Source of the DNA: CAYNTC01 sp964432925
GTDB lineage: Bacteria; Planctomycetota; Phycisphaerae; Sedimentisphaerales; Anaerobacaceae
Direction: 5' to 3'
DNA: 16,109 bases
Assembly (NCBI GenBank): GCA_964432925.1
Contig: CAYSPM010000050.1
Coordinates: forward strand, 1 to 16,109
Shown: positions 1-6,220 of the stretch, piece by piece
Layout: every line of letters starts with the position of its first letter
How positions within the stretch are numbered: position 1 is the stretch's first letter
Notes under the pieces: generated by a model
The model's database searches: none
What the model was told of the DNA's origin: nothing
Seen by the model: the letters and a program-made list of their open reading frames with translations, nothing else
Translations under genes and position numbers: made by a program

Positions 1-2
1 CA

Positions 3-1301
3 GGCTATCTTGAAGCAGTTGAATTTGATACTTACACTTTTTACGCAGACGCAGGAGATGTTGTTAGTATTCTTATGGGTGAGATGATCGATTACGGTGA
101 TTTTGATCCCCAAATCGAACTAATTGAATCGGACGGAAACCTTACCCGGCAATGGGGCAGCAGCTCCGCGGCAATCAACGCTAAAACCATCAATCAGTCT
201 GGAATCCATACGATTATAATCCGAGAAAAAGATGGGGATTCTGCCGGTACATATGGTCTTAGCTTGGTAAAAAATCCTGGCACGGACGTGAATGACCCTG
301 AAGATGAACCTGTCCCGATACTGCCAGGTGAGTATAAAAGAGGATACATTGCTAAAGGCGACCTAGATGGATATAGTTTTTATGCGGACATTGGAGATGT
401 TGTTACCATTCTCATGGGCGAAATAGGTGACTATGGTGGTTTTTGTCCTTATGTTGAACTGATTGAGCCTAATGGAGTTCGTACTACCTCTGGATGGCGT
501 AGTGGCAGCTATGCGACAATCAACGCTAAAACCATCAATCAGTCCGGGATTCACATGATTATAGCCCGAGAATATTACGGTATTTATGCCGGTACATACG
601 GACTGAGCTTGATAAAAAATCCTGGCACGGACGTGAACGACCCTGAAGATGATCCCGTGCCGATACTGCCTGGCGAGTATAAAAGTGGCTACATTGCCAA
701 AGGTGACATGGATGGATACAGCTTTTATGCGGACGCAGGAAATGTTGTTTCTGTTCTTATGGGGGAGGTGATTGATTACGGCGATTTTGATCCTCAAGTT
801 GAAATAATTGAACCGAATGGGGTTCGTACCATGGCATGGGGTAGTACCTCTGCGAAAATCAACGCTAAAATCATCAATCAGTCCGGAATTCACATGATTA
901 TAGCCCGAGAAAACTACGGGAATTCTGACGGCACATACGGGTTGAGTCTGATCAAAAATCCTGGCACGGACGTGAACGATCCTGAGGACGATTCTGTACC
1001 GATACAGCCGGGTGGAAGTAAGGTTGGTTACATAGCCGAAGGTGATCTGGATGGATATAGCTTTTATGCCAACGCGGGAGATGTTGTAGCTATTCTTGTA
1101 ATAGAAGTAGGTGACTTCGGAGGTTTTGATCCTCAGGTCGAACTGATTGAACCGGATGGAACTATTACCTCAGCATGGGACAATAGCACCGCAGTTATCA
1201 ACTTTAAAACAATAAATCAGTCCGGAATCCATATGATTATAGTTCGCGAATACGACGGAAATTCTGCCGGTACATATCTTATGAGTTTGCAAAGATTTTA
1301 A
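3..1301 (+). CDS. Secreted PPC-like repeat protein, 5' end outside the window
   Basis: The frame is open from the left edge, so this is the C-terminal part of a longer protein; the first in-frame ATG at 75 lies inside a repeat and is not a credible start. The visible 432 residues form four tandem units beginning at 3, 342, 687 and 1026, each starting G-Y-[IL]-x-x-G/V-[DE] and carrying a Y-x-F-Y-A-x-x-G-[DN]-V-V core. That pattern fits the bacterial pre-peptidase C-terminal (PPC) beta-sandwich domain, usually found in exported enzymes and surface proteins. Each unit ends with a conserved GTYGLSL strand and an acidic linker containing TDVNDPED; the last unit stops early at GTYLMSLQRF. No catalytic domain is visible, so enzymatic activity cannot be judged. 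The domain call is from pattern recognition. A carbohydrate- or protein-binding extracellular role is inference. The tail after the stop is described separately. Confidence 0.75.
   Translation, partial: GYLEAVEFDTYTFYADAGDVVSILMGEMIDYGDFDPQIELIESDGNLTRQWGSSSAAINAKTINQSGIHTIIIREKDGDSAGTYGLSLVKNPGTDVNDPEDEPVPILPGEYKRGYIAKGDLDGYSFYADIGDVVTILMGEIGDYGGFCPYVELIEPNGVRTTSGWRSGSYATINAKTINQSGIHMIIAREYYGIYAGTYGLSLIKNPGTDVNDPEDDPVPILPGEYKSGYIAKGDMDGYSFYADAGNVVSVLMGEVIDYGDFDPQVEIIEPNGVRTMAWGSTSAKINAKIINQSGIHMIIARENYGNSDGTYGLSLIKNPGTDVNDPEDDSVPIQPGGSKVGYIAEGDLDGYSFYANAGDVVAILVIEVGDFGGFDPQVELIEPDGTITSAWDNSTAVINFKTINQSGIHMIIVREYDGNSAGTYLMSLQRF
3..1301 (+). repeat. Four tandem repeats of about 340 bp inside the PPC-like gene
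   Basis: Units start at 3, 342, 687 and 1026, giving periods of 339, 345 and 339 bp (113, 115 and 113 codons) and a last partial unit of 276 bp including the stop. Conservation is clearly visible at DNA level: the stretch encoding KNPGTDVND is almost unchanged at about 270, 621 and 954, and INAKTINQSGIH is nearly unchanged in units 1 and 2. The middle of each unit, around the conserved W, varies more. The array continues beyond the left edge. Confidence 0.85.
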
Positions 1302-1417
1302 TTGATAACCGGGGGCTTCTGATTATAGTGAGCTCTACTGGTGCAGAGCTTGATGAGAACGGTGTAGTTGATATAGCGAATACACAGTTGATGGACTATA
1401 AATGGTTAAAAGTATGA
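1298..1417 (+). pseudogene. Out-of-frame dockerin-like C-terminal tail of the PPC-repeat protein
   Basis: The frame one base behind the PPC frame is open across the PPC stop and runs to a TGA at 1415-1417. From about 1349 it encodes LDENGVVDIANTQLMDYKWL. This has the spacing D-x-N-G-x-V-D-I followed by a W-L pair that resembles the dockerin-like (EF-hand-type) tails ending many planctomycete secreted proteins. A -1 shift, or one extra T in the TTTT run at 1296-1299, would join it to the PPC repeats just where the stop falls. It may be a frameshift mutation, an assembly error in a short homopolymer, or programmed slippage. The second half is degenerate, which favours decay. Confidence 0.4.
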
Positions 1418-1477
1418 ACGACTGAGTCTGTCGAACAGTTTGCATAAGTCATCTGTAGTAGAATTTAAGATAAAAGG

Positions 1478-1506
1478 GCTGTGAGCATAACAATCACAGC
1501 TTTTTT
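1478..1506 (+). terminator. Rho-independent terminator-like hairpin after the PPC-repeat gene
   Basis: A perfect 7-bp stem, GCTGTGA at 1478-1484 and TCACAGC at 1494-1500, with a 9-nt loop is followed directly by six T residues. It lies between convergent genes. A run of four A residues at 1472-1475 means the minus-strand transcript would also have a short T stretch, so weak two-way termination is possible. Confidence 0.7.
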
Positions 1507-1528
1507 ATTCTCTCCGATTTTGTTAGCC

Positions 1529-1550
1529 TTCGTCCAGAACGACGAATTTT
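1529..1550 (+). terminator. Second, weaker hairpin with T-rich tail
   Basis: A 6-bp stem, TTCGTC at 1529-1534 and GACGAA at 1541-1546, with a 6-nt loop is followed by TTTTATTTTT on the plus strand. It touches the stop codon of the minus-strand gene. It could be a back-up terminator for plus-strand transcription. No T run follows it on the minus strand. Confidence 0.35.
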
Positions 1551-1854
1551 ATTTTTCTTCTCCCGACAGGGAGCCCCCAGGGGAATTTGCAGCGGCCAGC
1601 CAATCCTGAAGGTTTTTAGCTAATATTTCGACATCTTTTTTTTCGATGATATGGTTGATTATTGCCGGTGGGACTTTTAGCCTTAACATGGCCTTGTGTG
1701 CCCTCCGCCAGAGCCGATCTCGCTTGGTATCCGTATCGGCTAAATATAGTTCGGTTACCAGCTCGCCCAGTTTCTGCAGCATTATCGTATCGAGATTGTC
1801 ATAATACTCTGATATGACTGCCTTCTGGTATTGCGAATAATCATTTTTAGCCAT
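1549..1854 (-). CDS. Small helical protein of unknown function (101 aa)
   Basis: This is the only minus-strand gene I support. An AGGAA Shine-Dalgarno-like site (complement of 1861-1865) lies six bases before the ATG. The protein is soluble, charged and apparently all helical, with no signal peptide or membrane segment. A QKLGELVTELYLAD segment near residues 27-40 leads into a basic stretch with an RLWRRAHKAM motif (about 47-56). The conserved-looking segment PPAIINHIIEKKDVEILAKN spans about 62-81 and ends near W85. The last 15 residues are Gly/Ser/Glu-rich and probably disordered. I recall similar small proteins in Phycisphaerae-type planctomycetes but know no function. It diverges from the lptD-like gene across a shared upstream region. 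Confidence 0.7.
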   Translation of the reverse strand: MAKNDYSQYQKAVISEYYDNLDTIMLQKLGELVTELYLADTDTKRDRLWRRAHKAMLRLKVPPAIINHIIEKKDVEILAKNLQDWLAAANSPGGSLSGEEK

Positions 1855-2039
1855 ATAACATTCCTATTCCTTGTAGGTATTCGTAACGACCTTTTTTTAC
1901 AAGATACTTTCATATAAAGCAAGCTATAGGCATTGCAAACGTGCTTTTTGCTGGCTTTGTTGAGATGGGCCGCTATAATCTCGTCGTGCGTATATGGAAT
2001 CGGTGGCCCTCGTCGGAATTGACGGATCTGAGGGGCAGT
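1855..2039. other. Divergent intergenic region between the small minus-strand gene and lptD
   Basis: About 185 bp separate the two start codons if lptD begins at 2040. The left half is AT-rich, with a T7 run near 1891-1897 and ATATAAAG near 1912, so promoters for both directions probably lie here. I could not assign a convincing -35/-10 pair on either strand. Confidence 0.3.
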
Positions 2040-5000
2040 ATGCAAAATGGGATGCTACTTGTCTTAGGTTGTCTGGTTTTGGTACCAAGGCCGCGTTTAC
2101 TGGGCCAGACCAGCCAAGGGCATAACGGTTCTGTGGAAAAAAGCTCAGCAACGAACGATCCGGCAAACCGTAGTATATGGATTGGCCAGGATTTGCACTT
2201 GGCTGGAAAAGAACTTGCCAGCTTTAAGCTAAGTACTGATGAACATGTTCTTATGTTTGAACAAGGATTCTCAGCTTCAATCGGCGCTGATCAGTTCACC
2301 AGTGATAAGGCAGTTGTATGGCTGGAACCCGTTACGAGTCGAATTCGTGACTTAGTTCTTACCGAATATAAAGGTCAAATGTATCTGCAGGACAACATAT
2401 CGACAAAAAAAATTAGAGGTGCCTCAGTTACCGACTTGAGCCAAACGATGCTCAAAAAGGGCGAGTCTATGCTGTTACGCCTAACCGTCAGCGGCGACGT
2501 ATTTGCAACAGTCGAGGAGAGAAAAACTGCCGACCCTCGCGACTCGGAGCTTTATGCAAGGGCGCTTGCTGCAGTGGAGCCCGGCGCGCTACAGATCCCA
2601 CCAGAAACGGAAGAAACAGCACCCAAACCTCCGACTGAGACAACAGAGCACGAAACGCCGGTTGATAAGAAAATTCAGAAGCGCGCTCAAGCCAGCCCCA
2701 ATCCTGGCGTCGAAAAGGCTCCCTTTGTGAACGTAGTCAACATAGCCCCAGCCGGTGAAGCTTCTCTTGTAGTAGAGTCGGCAAAGGCACCGGATGGCAC
2801 CGATATTATTACGGTAATCGGCAGAGTCTATCTGTGGTGGCAACAGGTAAATGAGAGGACCGGACGGACACTTCTGCTTGAATTGCAGACGGATAATGCT
2901 GTTATCTGGCACGAGCCAAACGCTGTGGCGTGGGAACCAGGCCCTGGAGCGGGATCAACGAGTCAAGAAAACGTCAGTGCAATCTACGTTTCCGGCAATG
3001 TTGTAATGACCGAAGGCCAGCGGACGATTCAAGCCGACGAGATATATTATGACCTTGTTCAAAAAAAGGCACTGGCCATAAACGCTGTGCTAAGAAGCTT
3101 TGACGTGTCTCGTGGCATCCCAATCTACGTCAGGGCAGCAAAGTTAAAACAGTTAGCCGAAAACAAGTTTGAGGCTAAAGATATTACCTTGACAACGAGC
3201 GAATTTCATGTGCCTCAAGTTTCGCTTAGTGCATCGGACGTAACCATTATTGATACGACTTCAATTGACCAGCAAAGCGGTGAAGTCTCCGACAGCAGCT
3301 ATGATGTGCAAATGCATGATGTTCGGTTTAATGTATACGACAATACAATTCTCGCCTGGCCGGTAGCGCGCAGCAACCTTCAGAGACCGGATGTTCCGCT
3401 GAAAAGTGTACGGACAGGTCATGACAGCACGTGGGGAACATCGGTCGAGACACGCTGGTACCTTGCAAGGCTTTTAGGATTGCGAGAGACAGAAGGAACT
3501 GATAGCACTTTCTCGCTGGATTACTATGATAAGCGAGGCCTGGGTAGTGGTGTGGAAATTGACTACGTGAAAGAAAACTACTTTGGCCGGATATTAGTCT
3601 ATACGATTCACGACCATGGCGAAGACCGCCTCGGCAGAAACCCAAGCAGAAAAGACATCGAGCCACCTCGTAAGTCCCGTGGGCGGTTTCTCTTCCAGCA
3701 CAGGCACTTTTTGCCTTACAACTGGCAGCTAACCACCGAAGCCAGTTACCTATCTGATGAAAATTTCCTCGAACAGTACTATCGTGGTGAATTCAATGCG
3801 GGCAAGGAACAGGAGACGCTTATTCATTTGAAGCGTATCGAAGATAACTGGGGGTTTTCGTTTCTGGCTAAGAGCCGAGTGAACGATTTTGCAAACAAGC
3901 TGGAAGAAATGCCCGGTGCCGAATTTCACTGGACAGGTCAATCGCTCTTTGACGACAGACTCACTTTCTATAGCGACAGCCAAATAGGCAGGTTCCGGCA
4001 TCGTTTCGGCTCAGACAGTACACCCACTGGCGAGCAAAGTTTTTATACAATGACGTCCACCAGGAACGAGCTTGACATGCCGCTTGCTGTTGGCCGATCG
4101 AAAGTGGTACCCTTTGCAGCAGTTACATTAGGGTATGATGATGGCAGCGGCTTTCAAACAGATATTGATGGTGTCACCGAAGAGCTAAGTAAAGAAATCT
4201 GGATAGGTGAAATGGGCGTCCGTCTATCGCCTCAACCATTCTGGAAGGTCTATCCAAATGTAAAGTCGCGTCTGTGGGACTTGAACCAGTTACGTCATAT
4301 CATACAGCCGCGAGCGGTAGCCGTTGCTTTCGGGCAAAGTGACGCCGTTGCAGAGCAGCGTGATACTCTGAATGTGGGCCTTTCTCAGCGGCTGCAGACT
4401 AAGCGGGGCTCAGGTGACAAACAACGAACGGTCGATTGGATGCGGCTGGACCTGGACTTCACGTGGGTGAATGATTCGGGTGACGCATCTGCCGGACCGG
4501 ATAGATTTATTTGGAACCGGCCCTTCATCCCGCTCGTAAATAGATATACAAGTATGATGCCTCCACAAGATAGGCGCAGCAGTAATATTTATGGGCCAAG
4601 ACGTAACTACTTCAGCGCTGACTTTCTGTGGCGGTTGAGCGATACTGCATCTATGTTGAGCGATATGTATGTTGATATGCAGAGCGGCGTAGTGCAGCAA
4701 TTTAACATCGGATTTTCGCGGGTTCGCTGGCCGAATTTAAGTTATTATATTGGGAGCAGATACCTAAAACGCATTGATAACGGCCTGGGGCAGAAAGGCT
4801 CGAACGCCTTTACCTTCGCCGCTACATACGTGATTGATCCACGATATACAATCGTTTTTTCACAGCAGTTTGATTTTGATTATGATGCAAATATAAGAAG
4901 TGACATTACGCTGATACGAAGGTATCATCGAATATGTTTTGGCTTGACATTCAGTGCTGACGAATCCCTGGATGAGCGGTCCATAGTCTTCAGTCTATGG

Positions 5001-5072
5001 CCTCAAGGGGTACCGGAGTTAGCGGTCGGCTTGCGTCGTTATATGGGTCTGGGTGATTCAGCATATTATTGA
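2040..5072 (+). CDS. lptD: LptD-like LPS-assembly outer-membrane protein
   Basis: Predicted to be the outer-membrane beta-barrel that receives LPS from the periplasmic Lpt bridge. I chose the ATG at 2040 because GAGGGG lies just upstream (2030-2035) and it puts a hydrophobic segment (MLLVLGCLVLV) at residues 5-15 as a signal peptide. The frame is open upstream to a GTG at 1941, but that would add 33 Trp-rich residues unlike a signal. The mature part has an OstA/LptA-like region near 55-160, a Pro/Thr/Glu-rich linker near 187-207, and a second OstA-like region with SGNVVMTEGQ and IQADEIYYD near 316-340. A long barrel region follows from about 460, with LptD-like landmarks YLSDENFLEQYY and LRHIIQP. 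At 1010 residues it is longer than the E. coli protein (about 780). The mature chain has only one cysteine, in RICFG near the C-terminus. It opens the plus-strand run; aldolase follows 50 bp later. Confidence 0.8.
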   Translation: MQNGMLLVLGCLVLVPRPRLLGQTSQGHNGSVEKSSATNDPANRSIWIGQDLHLAGKELASFKLSTDEHVLMFEQGFSASIGADQFTSDKAVVWLEPVTSRIRDLVLTEYKGQMYLQDNISTKKIRGASVTDLSQTMLKKGESMLLRLTVSGDVFATVEERKTADPRDSELYARALAAVEPGALQIPPETEETAPKPPTETTEHETPVDKKIQKRAQASPNPGVEKAPFVNVVNIAPAGEASLVVESAKAPDGTDIITVIGRVYLWWQQVNERTGRTLLLELQTDNAVIWHEPNAVAWEPGPGAGSTSQENVSAIYVSGNVVMTEGQRTIQADEIYYDLVQKKALAINAVLRSFDVSRGIPIYVRAAKLKQLAENKFEAKDITLTTSEFHVPQVSLSASDVTIIDTTSIDQQSGEVSDSSYDVQMHDVRFNVYDNTILAWPVARSNLQRPDVPLKSVRTGHDSTWGTSVETRWYLARLLGLRETEGTDSTFSLDYYDKRGLGSGVEIDYVKENYFGRILVYTIHDHGEDRLGRNPSRKDIEPPRKSRGRFLFQHRHFLPYNWQLTTEASYLSDENFLEQYYRGEFNAGKEQETLIHLKRIEDNWGFSFLAKSRVNDFANKLEEMPGAEFHWTGQSLFDDRLTFYSDSQIGRFRHRFGSDSTPTGEQSFYTMTSTRNELDMPLAVGRSKVVPFAAVTLGYDDGSGFQTDIDGVTEELSKEIWIGEMGVRLSPQPFWKVYPNVKSRLWDLNQLRHIIQPRAVAVAFGQSDAVAEQRDTLNVGLSQRLQTKRGSGDKQRTVDWMRLDLDFTWVNDSGDASAGPDRFIWNRPFIPLVNRYTSMMPPQDRRSSNIYGPRRNYFSADFLWRLSDTASMLSDMYVDMQSGVVQQFNIGFSRVRWPNLSYYIGSRYLKRIDNGLGQKGSNAFTFAATYVIDPRYTIVFSQQFDFDYDANIRSDITLIRRYHRICFGLTFSADESLDERSIVFSLWPQGVPELAVGLRRYMGLGDSAYY

Positions 5073-5110
5073 GAAGGTTAAAGATACTAAGCTTTGGTTA
5101 CAATTTTATT

Positions 5111-5116
5111 AAGGAG
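5111..5116 (+). promoter_or_regulatory. Ribosome binding site that sets the aldolase start
   Basis: AAGGAG lies six bases before the ATG at 5123 and selects it over the in-frame ATG at 5069, which overlaps the lptD stop. Confidence 0.8.
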
Positions 5117-5122
5117 AGTTTT

Positions 5123-6073
5123 ATGGCATTAGTCAATACTAAGAAAATGTTTGAGATGGCCTATAAGAACGGCTATGCGGTTGGTGCTTTTAATGTGAAC
5201 AATATGGAAATCACACAAGGCATCATCAGTGCTATAGCAGAGGAGAAAGCCCCTCTTATCTTGCAGGTCTCCAGAGGTGCACGCAAGTATGCGAGCATTA
5301 GTTACCTGAACGCGATTATCAATGTGTCTGTGGCTGAAAATCCAGATATACCCATCGCAACAAACCTTGACCACGGCGATAATTTTGAGACTTGTAAGCA
5401 GTTTGTCGATGATGGTTTCACTTCGGTGATGATCGACGCTTCTTCACTGCCATTCGAAGAGAACATCAAGGTTACCAAGCAAGTAGTTGAATATGCGCAC
5501 CCAAGAGGTGTCGTGGTCGAAGCCGAGCTTGGTCAGTTGGGTGGTATCGAAGAGGACGTAGTCGGCGTCGATGCCGATGACATTAGTAAGCATGTGGCAG
5601 ATCCGAACCAGGTTCAGGAGTTCGTCGAGAAGACGGCAGTCGATTCGCTGGCAGTGGCTATAGGCACAAGCCATGGTGCCTATAAGTTCAAGAAGGAGCC
5701 AAAACTGGCCTTCGATATCATACAAGAGATTGCGGAAAAGCTCCCTGGGTTTCCGCTGGTTATGCACGGCTCAAGTAGTGTGCTGAGAGAGTTTGTCGAT
5801 CTGATCAATAAGTACGGCGGCGATATGCCGAATGCCATGGGCGTGCCGGAAGAGTCCGTCAGCAAGGCGGCTAAATTGGCAGTCTGTAAAGTCAATATCG
5901 ACACAGATCTACGGCTCGCACTTACAGCAAAGATCAGGCAGGTTTTTGCCGAAAAACCCAGTGAGTTTGATCCACGTAAATATCTCGGACCCGGCAGAGA
6001 AGCCATTAAAGAGATGGTCAAACACAAGTTGCACGTTTTGGGTTGCGCCGGCAAGGCGGCTGAGTGCGCCTGA
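5123..6073 (+). CDS. fba: Class II (zinc) fructose-1,6-bisphosphate aldolase
   Basis: Reversibly cleaves fructose-1,6-bisphosphate to dihydroxyacetone phosphate and glyceraldehyde-3-phosphate in the cytoplasm, in glycolysis and gluconeogenesis. The start at 5123 is fixed by a strong AAGGAG at 5111-5116 with a 6-base spacer; the frame extends back into the end of lptD but without a better start. The 316-residue length fits the family. Visible landmarks are NLDHG, with the catalytic Asp83 and zinc ligand His84; the second-metal Glu135 in EAELGQLGG; zinc ligand His184 in GTSHG; zinc ligand His215 in MHGSS; and the phosphate-binding NIDTD at 258-262. Residue roles are assigned from the family. 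The C-terminal GPGREAIKEMVKHKL also matches short class II aldolases. Nothing is missing. Its place among envelope genes gives no added functional clue. Confidence 0.95.
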   Translation: MALVNTKKMFEMAYKNGYAVGAFNVNNMEITQGIISAIAEEKAPLILQVSRGARKYASISYLNAIINVSVAENPDIPIATNLDHGDNFETCKQFVDDGFTSVMIDASSLPFEENIKVTKQVVEYAHPRGVVVEAELGQLGGIEEDVVGVDADDISKHVADPNQVQEFVEKTAVDSLAVAIGTSHGAYKFKKEPKLAFDIIQEIAEKLPGFPLVMHGSSSVLREFVDLINKYGGDMPNAMGVPEESVSKAAKLAVCKVNIDTDLRLALTAKIRQVFAEKPSEFDPRKYLGPGREAIKEMVKHKLHVLGCAGKAAECA

Positions 6074-6220
6074 GCAATTAGAATGTGCGACGAAAAGTAG
6101 AACTGGAAGTGGGTAGCCTTGCTCAGCAGCAGATGATGTTCAATTTGTGTCAGACGAGCACGAGGCTGAATACCGCTTAGATTTCTTGGTTTTAGGTTTT
6201 TACTATTAAAGGGTAATTTC

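Noticed and set aside
363..893. Minus-strand open frame of 176 codons opposite the PPC repeats
   Set aside because: It mirrors the repeat periodicity of the plus-strand gene and has no ribosome binding site or recognisable domain; it is an antisense shadow.
1422..1438. CTGAGTCTGTCGAACAG, similar to parts of common interspersed repeats
   Set aside because: Too short and without a matching partner arm nearby.
1891..1918. Possible promoter with TTTACA and ATATAAAG in the divergent spacer
   Set aside because: The spacing between the two boxes is too short for a standard -35/-10 pair, and other combinations fit no better.
2040..2100. Lipobox-like VLGC in the lptD signal region
   Set aside because: LptD proteins are barrels rather than lipoproteins, the preceding residues are a poor lipobox match, and hydrophobic sequence continues after the Cys.
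6070..6126. 8-bp inverted repeat CTGAGCAA / TTGCTCAG after the aldolase
   Set aside because: The arms are 41 bases apart with no T run, and the left arm overlaps the stop codon; an 8-bp match at this distance can occur by chance.
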